A DNA stretch of 38,680 bases, taken from Pyrinomonadaceae bacterium. GTDB taxonomy: Bacteria; Acidobacteriota; Blastocatellia; Pyrinomonadales; Pyrinomonadaceae. The position numbers and the translations under genes were made by a program. The first letter of the stretch is position 1; each line of letters starts with the position of its first letter. The stretch is taken from the NCBI GenBank assembly GCA_025923035.1, contig JAICGQ010000004.1, forward strand, positions 1-38,680. The letters are read 5' to 3'. The notes under the pieces were generated by a model that did no database searches, was not told the DNA's origin, and was given only the letters and a program-made list of their open reading frames with translations. Below are positions 7,317 to 15,527 of this stretch, piece after piece.

Positions 7317-8243
7317 ATGATCGTAGAGTTATACGCCAAAACAGACGTCGGCCGGGTGCGACGCGGTAACGAAGACAACTTCCTGGTCCTCGATCTATCG
7401 ACAGAACAAACATGGACCGGCACCGACGGCGCCAATCCTCCCGATAAACTCACGCGGTTCGATCTTGGCGACAGAGGACTCGTGCTCGTCGTATCAGACG
7501 GCATGGGCGGCGCGCTCGCAGGGGATGTGGCCAGCCGCATGGCAGTCGACTCGGTCAAGGAGATGCTGATCGGCAGCGAGGGCAACGTCTCATGCGATCC
7601 GGAATTGGACCTCGTAGAGTGTTTGAAGAACGCGACGATCTACGCGAACCTCGCAATTCATCACCGCAGTCAGGAAGACTCGCGTTGCGCCGGTATGGGC
7701 GCGACGTTCACGGGCGCCGCGATCAGGGGCGATAGCCTGGATCTCGTTCAGGTCGGCGACAGTCGTGGTTACATCATCCGCAAGGACCACATCCGACTCG
7801 CCACAAAAGACCAGTCGCTGGTCCAACAACTCGTCGACGTGGGCCAGATCAGCGAGTCGGAAGCGGAAACGCACATGTTCCGCAACGTCATTCTGCAAGC
7901 GCTGGGCGCGCAAAGCGACGTCGCGCCGGTGACGGGAAAGATTCGTCTGCGACAGGGCGACGTGGTCCTGCTCTGCAGCGATGGACTTTCCGGGAAACTG
8001 CGATCAGATGATATTCAGAAGATCGTCGTGAACAGCCAGGGCGACTTATCGAAGGCGTGCGACTTGCTGGTCGAAGAAGCCAACAACCGCGGTGGTGAAG
8101 ACAACATCACGGTCGTACTGGCGCGCTTCGACGGCGACGATCTCGAAGCCCCCGCCACCGATCGCATCACCATCGAACTTCCCCCACTCGAAGAAGACAA
8201 AACCCTCGACGACAACTACGAGGCCGACACCGAACCTCACTAG
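7317..8243 (+). CDS. PP2C-family serine/threonine protein phosphatase
   Basis: A 308-residue metal-dependent (PPM) phosphatase of the PrpC/Stp1 type that would reverse Hanks-type kinase phosphorylation in the cytoplasm. The conserved metal-binding motifs appear in order: VRRGNEDNF (residues 14-22), VVSDGMGGALAGD (58-70), MGATFTGAAI, VQVGDSRGYIIR, LLCSDGLSGKL and GGEDNITVVLARF. No membrane segment or extra domain is seen. About the last 30 residues form an acidic tail. No kinase gene is adjacent. The gene appears monocistronic: it has its own promoter upstream and a convergent gene downstream. The 204-bp gap to the convergent NfeD gene holds only a weak hairpin (GGATAA/TTATCC, 8407-8440). Confidence 0.93.
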   Translation: MIVELYAKTDVGRVRRGNEDNFLVLDLSTEQTWTGTDGANPPDKLTRFDLGDRGLVLVVSDGMGGALAGDVASRMAVDSVKEMLIGSEGNVSCDPELDLVECLKNATIYANLAIHHRSQEDSRCAGMGATFTGAAIRGDSLDLVQVGDSRGYIIRKDHIRLATKDQSLVQQLVDVGQISESEAETHMFRNVILQALGAQSDVAPVTGKIRLRQGDVVLLCSDGLSGKLRSDDIQKIVVNSQGDLSKACDLLVEEANNRGGEDNITVVLARFDGDDLEAPATDRITIELPPLEEDKTLDDNYEADTEPH

Positions 8244-8447
8244 CATTTTCCTTCGCGCGTTTTTCTTTCGTCACTTCGAACCCGCCCAATCGTCCCGCCG
8301 CCCACGTGCAATGACGTCGTCTATTGCCGCAAGTGTCCATTCGGAGTGGTTTAGGTGACGGTGGGACATGAGGTCGAGATTATCTCAGCTTTGGGAGCGG
8401 CAAATTGGATAATGGCTTGCCGCACAAACACGGCTTATCCGACCTTT

Positions 8448-8948
8448 TCAGTCTTCGCTCTCGGGTAGGGCTTTGGGGCGCCAGTCTGGTTCTCCGCCCA
8501 CTCTTTTGACATAGATTGAGGCGCCTTCGACGCTGTCGACGCAGACGCGTTCGCCGGCTTCGAGGGGTGGTTCACCGGCAGCGGGGTAGGCGGTCCAGGT
8601 CGAGCCAAAGACCTTTACTGCGCCCTCGTGAAGAGCGCCTTTGCTCGAGGAGACGACGGTCCCGATTTTTCCCGGAAGCGCGTCGACGCCGCTGCGCAGC
8701 GATTGCCCCGTCTTCTCGCGTGAGAAGTAGTTGATGAAGATCGTGCGTGAGGCGGCGGTCAGCCCGACCGAGACAACGGCGAAGATCATGAACTGAATCA
8801 ACAGGTTGTCAATGCCGACCAGGCCGGCGAATGCCGCGGCGAGCGCGCCGATGCCGAACCACAGCAGCACGAAACCAGACGTGAAGATCTCCGCCACGAT
8901 CAGTATCGCGGCCAGTACACTCCACAAAACCCAGAACCATTCGCTCAT
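8448..8948 (-). CDS. NfeD-family membrane protein
   Basis: A short NfeD protein (166 aa): two or three hydrophobic segments within residues 1-85 (opening SEWFWVLWSVLAAILIVAEI) followed by a small soluble OB-fold domain at about 90-155. The domain contains the typical GKIGTVVSS and GAVKVFGSTWTAYP...GERVCVDSVEGASIYVKR pattern. NfeD proteins usually partner SPFH/flotillin (or stomatin/ClpP-like) proteins and help organise membrane quality control. No SPFH gene is adjacent here. The neighbour upstream on the same strand is proline dehydrogenase, 31 bp away, so the two are probably co-transcribed without an obvious functional link. Confidence 0.88.
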   Translation of the reverse strand: MSEWFWVLWSVLAAILIVAEIFTSGFVLLWFGIGALAAAFAGLVGIDNLLIQFMIFAVVSVGLTAASRTIFINYFSREKTGQSLRSGVDALPGKIGTVVSSSKGALHEGAVKVFGSTWTAYPAAGEPPLEAGERVCVDSVEGASIYVKRVGGEPDWRPKALPESED

Positions 8949-8979
8949 CGTTGTCTCAGCAGCACTGATTCAGAATCAA

Positions 8980-9900
8980 CTAACCTTTGAAAATGTTCTT
9001 CATCACGAACCAAATGTTCGCCGGGCGCTCCGCCAAGCGCCGCATGAAGTAAGGATACCAGTGTTTTCCATATGGAACATAGACGCGCATGTTGTAACCG
9101 TCGCGTGCTAACTGCCGTTGCAGATCGCGCCTGATGCCGTAAAGCATTTGAAACTCAAACTTCTCTTTTCCAATCCCCTCGCGCGTCGCAAAGTCAATCG
9201 TCGCATCGATCATCTTCGGATCGTGCGTGGCGATGCCGTGATAGACACCACTCGACAACAAAAGCTGCATCACCTTGACGTAGTTATCGTCGACGTCTTT
9301 CTTGTCAGGAAACGCAACTTCCGGCGGCTCGCTGTACGCGCCTTTGCAAATCCGAATACGCGCCGGCAATTTCAACAACTCCTGAGCGTCCGCGTACGTC
9401 CGTCGCAAGTATGACTGCAAAACGATCCCGACGTCATTCAAATCAAACTCCGAACGCAGACGTTTGAAGATATCGATCGTCGCCTGCGTCACGTTCGACC
9501 CCTCCATATCGACGCGCACGAAGTTGCCACGCTGCTGCGCGTCGACGACCACACGCCGCGCATTCTGGTACGCGAGTTCCTGGTCCAAGCCGAGCCCAAA
9601 CTGCGTCAGCTTGATCGAAACGTTGGATCGAATGCGTGTCGCTTCGATCTGCTGCAAGATCCGCAAATACTCTTCCACTTCCTTGTTCGCTTCATCCGCG
9701 TTATCCACCGACTCGTTCAAATGATCGAACGAAGCAGTGCAATTCTCGGCGTTGATCTCGCGAATGTAAGGAATGACCTCGTCGATCGTTTCACCGGCGA
9801 CGAAGCGAGTGGTTAGTTTTTTAAAAAAACTGAATCGAGTGGCAAAATCCTTGAGGCCCTCTTGCCCCGACAGCCAAATCAGCGCGCTTCTCGTTACCAT
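8980..9900 (-). CDS. proline dehydrogenase (PRODH), monofunctional
   Basis: A 306-residue FAD-dependent enzyme that oxidises proline to pyrroline-5-carboxylate and passes electrons to the quinone pool. It is a single beta/alpha barrel without the aldehyde dehydrogenase part of PutA. Family motifs include VSIKLTQFGLGLD, FVRVDMEGSN, VGIVLQSYLRRTYADA, IRICKGAYSEPPEVAF, EFQMLYGIRRDLQRQL, and the C-terminal VYVPYGKHWYPYFMRRLAER. The last carries the paired arginines that hold proline's carboxylate. An AGGA lies about 10 nt before the ATG. P5C dehydrogenase is not in the window. It heads a likely two-gene unit with NfeD. Confidence 0.94.
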   Translation of the reverse strand: MVTRSALIWLSGQEGLKDFATRFSFFKKLTTRFVAGETIDEVIPYIREINAENCTASFDHLNESVDNADEANKEVEEYLRILQQIEATRIRSNVSIKLTQFGLGLDQELAYQNARRVVVDAQQRGNFVRVDMEGSNVTQATIDIFKRLRSEFDLNDVGIVLQSYLRRTYADAQELLKLPARIRICKGAYSEPPEVAFPDKKDVDDNYVKVMQLLLSSGVYHGIATHDPKMIDATIDFATREGIGKEKFEFQMLYGIRRDLQRQLARDGYNMRVYVPYGKHWYPYFMRRLAERPANIWFVMKNIFKG

Positions 9901-10001
9901 CTAATCCGCGGTCCTAAACTTTCTCCCAAGTTAGTTGAGCGTTCCAAGAAAAACACGGATCTCCGTCGTTGTGCTATTCTTGGCGGGTTTTTCTCCAGCC
10001 C

Positions 10002-10058
10002 GAGGAGGAATAATTGCACACCACCAGCAGAACAAGGAACGGCGCTCAATGCGACTGA
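10002..10058 (+). promoter_or_regulatory. strong Shine-Dalgarno before a 14-codon TTG ORF overlapping the next start
   Basis: GAGGAGG at 10002-10008 is among the best ribosome-binding sequences in the window, yet the nearest initiator is TTG 10014, opening a 14-codon ORF that stops at 10058. The ATG (10049) of the small membrane protein lies inside that ORF in another frame, so a leader peptide with translational coupling is possible. Alternatively ATT 10013, in the membrane-protein frame, could be a rare start. Confidence 0.35.
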
Positions 10059-10381
10059 AGCTGGTAATAATCGCTTCATTGCTCGCCGCCGTGGTTGGCG
10101 CCGGCGCCAGTATCGCGCTGGTTTTAGGTGTTCTCGCAGTAAAGTCGTTGTCGAGCCCGGGGCTGTTGGCAACTTCGACGCTGCTTCTTCCGATCGCCGC
10201 AATCGTCTTCGCCTCAATCTTTGTCTACCGCCATACCGCCAGACGACGAAAGCTTCAGGCGTTTCTCACTGCACTGCTGGCGACGTTGCTCACCCTCTCG
10301 ATCTTCATGCTGACTTCAGTTCTGACTTCTCGCAGTCGCCTGGTAGAACCACTTCGACCTGGTCCACACGTCGCTTCTTAA
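10049..10381 (+). CDS. small hydrophobic membrane protein of unknown function
   Basis: A 110-residue protein that I do not recognise. Three hydrophobic stretches are visible, at about residues 3-27, 32-52 and 62-85, with a basic segment (YRHTARRRK) between the second and third, which predicts an inner-membrane protein. The tail is short and polar. ATG 10049 has AAGGA about 10 nt upstream. A longer reading from 9935 exists but would place the strong GAGGAGG site inside the coding region, so it is disfavoured. Its stop overlaps the stop of the convergent HD-domain gene by 3 bp. It is divergent from the proline dehydrogenase gene, with no shared function evident. Confidence 0.55.
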   Translation: MRLKLVIIASLLAAVVGAGASIALVLGVLAVKSLSSPGLLATSTLLLPIAAIVFASIFVYRHTARRRKLQAFLTALLATLLTLSIFMLTSVLTSRSRLVEPLRPGPHVAS

Positions 10382-10956
10382 CTCTCGACTCTCTTCAATC
10401 CAATCTCAGTTTGAACTGGACGCAAGGCATCGATCACGAAGCGAATGTGTTCGTCGAGATTGACTCCCAACTCTTCAACACCTTGCTTGATGTCGTCGCG
10501 ATTTACGGATCGCGCAAAAGCTTTGTCTTTCAGTTTCTTCTTGACTGACGAGACTTCCATATCGTCGAGACTACGCGACGGCCTCACCAGCGCGCACGCT
10601 ACCAGAAAACCGCAGAGTTCGTCGGTGGCGAAAAGCGCGCGGGCCATGTCGGTGTCGCGCGGGACTCCGGTGTAAGTTGCGTGGCCCATGATCGCGCGAA
10701 TGATGCGTTCGGAATAACCGCGGCCGCAGAGAATGTTCGCGCCCGTAAACGGATGCTGGTCCGCGCTGGGAAACATCTCGTAGTCGAAGTCGTGCAGCAA
10801 TCCGACTTGTCCCCACTCATCCTCATCGGCGGGGCCGTCGTTGTAGCGTTTCGCGCAGGCGCGCATGGCGGTTTCCACGGCTAGGGCGTGCTTACGCAGG
10901 CTATCGCCCTTCGTGTACTCACACAACAACTCCCAGGCAGCGGCTCGATCAGGCAT
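10378..10956 (-). CDS. HD-domain hydrolase-like protein
   Basis: A 192-residue HD-superfamily protein. The metal-binding pattern is visible: H23 in DSLRKHALAVE, the H55-D56 pair in VGLLHDFDYEMFP, and later histidines in DQHPFTGANIL and IMGHATYTG with an aspartate in FATDEL. Such stand-alone HDIG-type proteins hydrolyse phosphomonoester or phosphodiester bonds of nucleotides, but the substrate cannot be predicted. The C-terminal third is a helical, lysine-rich extension (VSSVKKKLKDKAFARSVNR). It begins 18 bp after the VWFA-related gene on the same strand and is probably co-transcribed with it. Confidence 0.82.
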   Translation of the reverse strand: MPDRAAAWELLCEYTKGDSLRKHALAVETAMRACAKRYNDGPADEDEWGQVGLLHDFDYEMFPSADQHPFTGANILCGRGYSERIIRAIMGHATYTGVPRDTDMARALFATDELCGFLVACALVRPSRSLDDMEVSSVKKKLKDKAFARSVNRDDIKQGVEELGVNLDEHIRFVIDALRPVQTEIGLKRVES

Positions 10957-10974
10957 TCGTATTGTGACTAAGAC

Positions 10975-12288
10975 TTACTTGGTTCCGGTCGCAAGATAAC
11001 CGGGGCGCGCGCGAATCATAACATCCTTGCGCGTGCTTGCCACCTTGATCCGGCGGTAGCGATCGTCGTGTTTCTTGTCGAGTGGGTAGTAGCCGAGCAT
11101 GTATTGAGTGCGAAGTTCGGCGGCGATTTGCGCGAACGCATCCGGCAATGAGGCGAGTGTGTCGGCGCGCAGGAGGCGTCCGCCTGATTTATCGGCGATC
11201 GCTTTGAGATAGTCGTCTGCCTTTCCGTAAGCCATGTCCAGCATGCGATTGATCTCGTCGTCAGGTCGCGTGGTTCGTCTGCTGGTCGTCGAAGACGGAT
11301 CGGGCTGACCCGGGATGCGTCGACGATCCGGTAGCCTGTTTTCAGCAGTCCCGCGATCATCCGGCGGCATGCTGCCGGGAATCTGTTCACGGTCGCCTGG
11401 CTGCGGATAACGCCGATCCCGGTCGTTCGGATCCGTACGCTCGCGGCCGACCTCGCGCCGTCGCCGCAAGATATCTTCGGGCAACGGCAAACCGAATGGA
11501 CCTGTGCGTTGCGTTCCGGTGGTTGGAATCGGTTCTCCACCGGGAAACGTCGGCGCGGTGGTGCCACTCGGCGGACGCTGGATCACTTCGCGTGTGGGCA
11601 GTGTCGGCGTCATCTGTCCAGCTTGTTCACGTGCGAGGGCTTCGGTGGTGGCGCGAGTCTCGTACCGAATGGGATAAACGATCACGCCTTCTTCGTCGAG
11701 ATTGCGAAGCGTTCCGTCGAACGTGGCGCTATCGCTGTGCCAGTCCATGCCGTCGCTGAAGAGTACGATGGCTTTGCGACCTTGAATTCGGCGGACGTTA
11801 TTCAATGCGATTTCAAACGCGTCGTAAACCTTGGTTCCCGAGCCCGATCGCGTGCTGTTGATGGCGGTCCGGAGTGTTTCCCTGTTGCTCGTGAATTCGT
11901 TCAAGTCGCGTACTTCATCGTCAAACGAGATGATCTTGACGCGGTCGGCTGGTTGCAACTGTTGGACAAAGGAAAAGGCCGCGTTCTGGATTTGTTTGAG
12001 GTTGTCTTTCGTGCTGGAGCTCGTGTCGAGCAACAGGATTACGTGAAAAGGCTGCGCAACTTTCCCGAAGAACGCGATCTCGTGCCCAACGCCGTCTTCC
12101 ATGAGCTTGAATTCGTCTTTAGTGAGGTCGGTGATGTAAAGGCCGTTGATTGACGTTACGATGACCGGCACCATCACCAGGTTCGTGTCAATCTTGACGG
12201 TGTCCTCCACGTCCTGAGCAGCGGAGATGGCGACGCAGATCCCAATCAGAACCGCGGAAAAAAATGCACGTGAAGCAGAAGAAAGCAT
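10975..12288 (-). CDS. secreted VWFA-related protein of the acidobacterial type
   Basis: A 437-residue protein with a signal peptide (LLS-type, ending near AISAAQ). A short strand-rich region at about 33-75 (TNLVMVPVIVTSINGLYITDL) resembles the domain usually preceding the VWFA domain in this acidobacterial family. The VWFA domain carries its MIDAS site: VILLLDTSSSTKDN (D88) and, later, IVLFSDGMD. Residues about 226-345 are a proline-, arginine- and aspartate-rich low-complexity insert before the last helix. The C-terminal ELRTQYMLGYYP motif is characteristic. ATG 12288 is chosen over GTG 12303 because AGGAGG lies 6 nt before it. Such proteins are numerous in Acidobacteriota genomes and their role is unknown. 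Confidence 0.88.
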   Translation of the reverse strand: MLSSASRAFFSAVLIGICVAISAAQDVEDTVKIDTNLVMVPVIVTSINGLYITDLTKDEFKLMEDGVGHEIAFFGKVAQPFHVILLLDTSSSTKDNLKQIQNAAFSFVQQLQPADRVKIISFDDEVRDLNEFTSNRETLRTAINSTRSGSGTKVYDAFEIALNNVRRIQGRKAIVLFSDGMDWHSDSATFDGTLRNLDEEGVIVYPIRYETRATTEALAREQAGQMTPTLPTREVIQRPPSGTTAPTFPGGEPIPTTGTQRTGPFGLPLPEDILRRRREVGRERTDPNDRDRRYPQPGDREQIPGSMPPDDRGTAENRLPDRRRIPGQPDPSSTTSRRTTRPDDEINRMLDMAYGKADDYLKAIADKSGGRLLRADTLASLPDAFAQIAAELRTQYMLGYYPLDKKHDDRYRRIKVASTRKDVMIRARPGYLATGTK

Positions 12289-12397
12289 TTGGGTCCTCCT
12301 CACGCAAGCCCGGGCAGAATCAGAATCGAAGCGAAAAGCAGGAAAGCCGTGTCGGCGCTAGGATGTTCGGCCAAAGCATAACGTTTCCCCCGGTGGA

Positions 12398-12441
12398 ATT
12401 GCCAATTGCAAATCGGCAATCGGCAATTGGCGATTGGCAAT
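12398..12441. repeat. clustered GGCAAT/ATTGCC palindromic repeats
   Basis: Within 44 bp there are three GGCAAT units (12415, 12422, 12436) and inverted partners. ATTGCCAAT at 12398-12406 pairs perfectly with ATTGGCAAT at 12433-12441, and GCCAATTG at 12401-12408 with CAATTGGC at 12424-12431. The two stems overlap, so alternative hairpins or cruciforms are possible. The cluster lies between the divergent VWFA-related and CcsA/HemX-like genes and directly abuts the -10 element of the latter. Confidence 0.65.
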
Positions 12442-12449
12442 GCTAGAAT
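12441..12449 (+). promoter_or_regulatory. extended -10 promoter element before the haem operon
   Basis: TGCTAGAAT (12441-12449) is an extended -10 (TGnTAGAAT), the same form as before the ABC permease genes; no good -35 is visible because the GGCAAT repeat cluster occupies that region. The predicted start near 12456 leaves about 14 nt before ATG 12470. Confidence 0.35.
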
Positions 12450-12469
12450 GCGATTCCGGTTTATCCCCA

Positions 12470-13294
12470 ATGAGGTCCTTACTGCTCGCAGTTCTGGCGG
12501 CATATCTGATAGCCGCAATCCACTCCATTCTGGCGTTCGTCAACAAAAGACGCTCGCTCCAGCGGGTCGCGGAGTGGTCGATGGCTGTCGGGTTCGTGCT
12601 GCACACCGCCGTGCTGATCGACGACTGGGCAGTCGACGGACACTATCCGCTATTCGGATTGCGAGAGACGTTGTCGTTTCTGTCGTGGGCGCTGGTCGGC
12701 AGTTACGCCCTCGTGCTCTATCACTATCGGGCGCAGGCAGTCGGCGCACTGGCGATGCCGGTGATTTGCATCCTGACCTCTGCCGCGCTGCTGATCAGTC
12801 CCGACCCGAGCGCCTCCGCCGCTGCCTTTTCGACGACGTGGCTGTTTCCGATCCACACGACGCTGCTGGTCTTCGCTTACGCGGCATTCTTCATAGTTTT
12901 CATGGCCAGCGTGATGTACCTGATCCAGGAACGCGAACTCAAAGTTAAAACGTTCAGCGGCTTCTTTCATCGCCTGCCGGCGCTGCGCACGATGAACGAG
13001 ATCTCGACCCACGCTGCGGCAGTCGGACTGACACTGCTCACGCTCGGACTCGTCGCCGGAGTTTTCTGGAGCTGGTCGTTGCACGGGAAAATGTGGCGTA
13101 ACGATCCGAAAGAGATTTTCGCAGTCCTTACGTGGCTGCTTTACTTCGTCCTCGCGATGTTTCGTTCGACAGCAAACTGGCGCGGACGTCGAGCGGCGTG
13201 GCTTGGCGTACTCGGCTTTGTCCTCGTGCTGTGCACGTTTTTGATCGCTCCGCTGTTGGGGAGTTACCACGTGTTTGGTCTCGCATTGAAGTAA
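12470..13294 (+). CDS. CcsA/HemX-like cytochrome c assembly-type membrane protein
   Basis: A 274-residue integral membrane protein with about eight hydrophobic segments, of the CcsA/CcmC/HemX family. It shows GLRETLSFLSWALVGSY near residue 64, and near residues 205-225 the sequence FWSWSLHGKMWRNDPKE, a stretched form of the W-x-W-D-P-K-E haem-handling motif. The histidines HTTLL and STHAAAVG could be axial ligands. As the first gene of a hemA-hemC-hemD operon it matches the position of HemX, which in Bacillus affects glutamyl-tRNA reductase levels; a role in cytochrome c biogenesis is the alternative. TTG 12434 and ATG 12440 are in frame but lie in the upstream repeat/promoter region, so ATG 12470 is preferred. 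Confidence 0.82.
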   Translation: MRSLLLAVLAAYLIAAIHSILAFVNKRRSLQRVAEWSMAVGFVLHTAVLIDDWAVDGHYPLFGLRETLSFLSWALVGSYALVLYHYRAQAVGALAMPVICILTSAALLISPDPSASAAAFSTTWLFPIHTTLLVFAYAAFFIVFMASVMYLIQERELKVKTFSGFFHRLPALRTMNEISTHAAAVGLTLLTLGLVAGVFWSWSLHGKMWRNDPKEIFAVLTWLLYFVLAMFRSTANWRGRRAAWLGVLGFVLVLCTFLIAPLLGSYHVFGLALK

Positions 13295-13316
13295 GTTCGA
13301 TGAGGTCACTCAACCG

Positions 13317-14588
13317 ATGTCCATAGTCCTGATCGGAGTCAATCACAAAACAGCTCCGGTCGAGATCCGCGAACGGCTCGCGTTTGACGACGCGGCATGC
13401 GCGGCCGGATTGCGCACGCTCGTCGACGGCGAACTGGTGCGCGAAGGACTGATCGTGTCGACCTGTAATCGCGTCGAGATTCTGAGCGCGACGGCCAACG
13501 AGCAGATCGATCTTGGCGCCGGACGTGTCACAGAGTTTCTCGATACGTCGGGCAACTTGCCGCCCGGTTTTCTGAAGGACCATCTCTATCGTCACACTGA
13601 TGAAGAAGCAGTGCGCCATCTGTTTCGCGTCGCCTCGTCATTGGACTCGATGGTCGTGGGTGAACCGCAGGTGCTGGGCCAGGTGCGCCACGCGTATTCG
13701 CTGGCGGTGGAAGCAGGAACAGCGGGCAGAATTCTCAACCGGTTGGTCCATCACACGTTTCGCGTTGCCAAGCGAGTACGAACCGAAACGGGCATCGCCG
13801 CGAGCGCGGTTTCTATCAGTTACATGGCAGTCGAACTCGGTAAAAAGATCTTCGACTCCTTGAAAGGCTGCACGGTGATGCTGATCGGCGCCGGTGAGAT
13901 GGCGGAACTCTCTGCGAAACATCTCGTGAACGCCGGAGCGACGCGCGTGATGATCGCCAATCGCACGGAAGCCGCTGCCCGACAGCTCGCCAATCAGATC
14001 GGCGCCGCTACGAGCGTTCCTTTCGAGCAACTCGACGAACATCTCCACGAGGCCGATCTGGTTATCTGTTCGACCGGCGCGCCTGAATACGTGTTGACCG
14101 AAGCGTACATCCGCAAAGCCATGTCGCGGCGACGTAAACGGCCAACTTGTCTCATCGACATCAGCGTGCCGCGCAATATCGATCCCGCCACCGGCAAAGT
14201 GCCGAATGTCTACCTCTTTGACATCGACGACCTCGAGAACGTGATCTCGTCGAACATTCGCGAGCGCGAGCGTGAAGCGGAGCGTGCCGAACTGATCGTG
14301 CAATCGGAGGTGATGCAGTTTCAGCAGGCGCTCCGACTGATGGACGTAGGACCGAGTATCGGCGCCATGCGTGAAAAGTTTCAGGACGTTGCGCGCGCCG
14401 AACTGGCGAAACAGCGAAAGAAACTCGGACCGCTGACGAAAGAACAGGAAGCGGCAGTGGAGTCGCTATTGATGTCGACCGTCAACAAGATTGCCCATCC
14501 GATCATGGACCAGATGCGACGGTTATACGGGACGAGCGATGCGGACGCCGCACCGGCGCCGAACGATCTGATTGATCTCGAGGAATAG
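13317..14588 (+). CDS. hemA: glutamyl-tRNA reductase
   Basis: A 423-residue NADPH-dependent reductase converting glutamyl-tRNA(Glu) to glutamate-1-semialdehyde, the first committed step of C5-pathway tetrapyrrole synthesis. The N-terminal catalytic domain has GVNHKTAPVEIRERLAF and the nucleophile C50 in IVSTCNRVEIL. GEPQVLGQVRHAY follows, then the NADPH-binding GAGEMAELSAKHL and STGAPEYVL region. The C-terminal helical dimerisation domain contains IGAMREKFQDVARAELAKQ and ends after KIAHPIMDQMRRL. It starts 22 bp after the CcsA-like gene and ends 7 bp before hemC. GAGG lies about 12 nt before the ATG. Glutamate-1-semialdehyde aminomutase (hemL) and hemB are not in this window. Confidence 0.97.
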   Translation: MSIVLIGVNHKTAPVEIRERLAFDDAACAAGLRTLVDGELVREGLIVSTCNRVEILSATANEQIDLGAGRVTEFLDTSGNLPPGFLKDHLYRHTDEEAVRHLFRVASSLDSMVVGEPQVLGQVRHAYSLAVEAGTAGRILNRLVHHTFRVAKRVRTETGIAASAVSISYMAVELGKKIFDSLKGCTVMLIGAGEMAELSAKHLVNAGATRVMIANRTEAAARQLANQIGAATSVPFEQLDEHLHEADLVICSTGAPEYVLTEAYIRKAMSRRRKRPTCLIDISVPRNIDPATGKVPNVYLFDIDDLENVISSNIREREREAERAELIVQSEVMQFQQALRLMDVGPSIGAMREKFQDVARAELAKQRKKLGPLTKEQEAAVESLLMSTVNKIAHPIMDQMRRLYGTSDADAAPAPNDLIDLEE

Positions 14589-14595
14589 TCGTCGT

Positions 14596-15525
14596 ATGTC
14601 TCGCTCGCTTGTCATCGGCTCACGGGGATCCAAACTCGCTTTGTGGCAAGCGGAACAAGCCAAAGCCCGCCTGTTAGCACTGTATCCCGAGATCGACGTC
14701 CGCATCGAAATCATCAAAACAACCGGCGACGTTAAAACCGATCCGTTGTCCGTGATCGGTGGGAAGGGTGTGTTCACGAAAGAGCTGGAGGATGCGCTGC
14801 TCGATCGCCGTATCGATCTCGCGGTCCATTCGTTGAAAGATTTGCCGACCGTGCTGCCTGATGGTTTGACGATTAGCGCGATCTGCAAGCGCGACGATCC
14901 GCGCGATGCGTTGGTAGTTCGCGACGATCTGAAAGGACGGAGCGGCTCGATTCTGAATCTGCCGGAGAATGCAGTCGTCGGCACGTCGAGTCAGCGTCGA
15001 CTGGCGCAATTGAAATCGTTGCGAGCAGACGTTGTAGTTAGAGATGTTCGGGGCAACGTCGATACGCGACTGAGAAAGCTCGACGAAGGGCAATACGATG
15101 CGTTGATACTCGCGTCCGCGGGTTTGCGGCGACTGGAGTTGGACGATCGGATCAACGCGGCGATCTCGCCCGAGGAGATGGTCCCGGCCGTGGGCCAGGG
15201 CGCAATCGCGATCGAGACGCGGGCGGATGATGAGTTCACCGTTGAGACCACCGGCGACCTGGACCACGAGGAGACGCGACTGTGTTGTTTAGCAGAGCGC
15301 GCGTTTCTGCGGAGCCTTGGTGGCGGCTGTCAATTTCCCATTGCCGGTCACGCGATCATAGACAATGAAGAATTGAAGCTGGATGGACTTGTAGCAACGC
15401 CGGACGGCGCGAAGATTCTGCGTGATCAATTCTCAGGTTCGCCGAGAAACGCGGAGGAAATCGGATTGTCTTTAGCGACACATTTGATCGATCGCGGCGC
15501 CAATTCCCTGCTCAATCCGCGTTAA
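14596..15525 (+). CDS. hemC: porphobilinogen deaminase (hydroxymethylbilane synthase)
   Basis: A 309-residue cytoplasmic enzyme that condenses four porphobilinogens into hydroxymethylbilane. Clear motifs are IGSRGSKLALWQAEQA at the N-terminus, KGVFTKELEDALLDRRIDLA and HSLKDLPT, then GTSSQRRLAQL and VRDVRGNVDTRLRKLDEG. C245 in SLGGGCQFPIAGH would anchor the dipyrromethane cofactor. The frame is open from 14572, inside hemA, but ATG 14596 gives the standard N-terminus and has GAGGAA about 11 nt upstream. Only 7 bp separate it from hemA and 2 bp from hemD, so the genes are co-transcribed and probably translationally coupled. Confidence 0.97.
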   Translation: MSRSLVIGSRGSKLALWQAEQAKARLLALYPEIDVRIEIIKTTGDVKTDPLSVIGGKGVFTKELEDALLDRRIDLAVHSLKDLPTVLPDGLTISAICKRDDPRDALVVRDDLKGRSGSILNLPENAVVGTSSQRRLAQLKSLRADVVVRDVRGNVDTRLRKLDEGQYDALILASAGLRRLELDDRINAAISPEEMVPAVGQGAIAIETRADDEFTVETTGDLDHEETRLCCLAERAFLRSLGGGCQFPIAGHAIIDNEELKLDGLVATPDGAKILRDQFSGSPRNAEEIGLSLATHLIDRGANSLLNPR

Positions 15526-15527
15526 AA

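Noticed and set aside
7160-7369. 69-residue reading frame before the PP2C gene
   Set aside because: It covers a repeat and a promoter, overlaps the true PP2C start, and resembles no protein; the GAAGGAGG at about 7187 has no start codon at a usable distance.
8407-8448. Hairpin GGATAA/TTATCC plus TTTT between the PP2C and NfeD genes
   Set aside because: A 6-bp stem with a 22-nt loop is too weak to call as a terminator; mentioned only in the PP2C entry.
13638-14303. 221-residue minus-strand reading frame
   Set aside because: Antisense to hemA and rich in Arg/His with no domain; the sense frame is a complete glutamyl-tRNA reductase.
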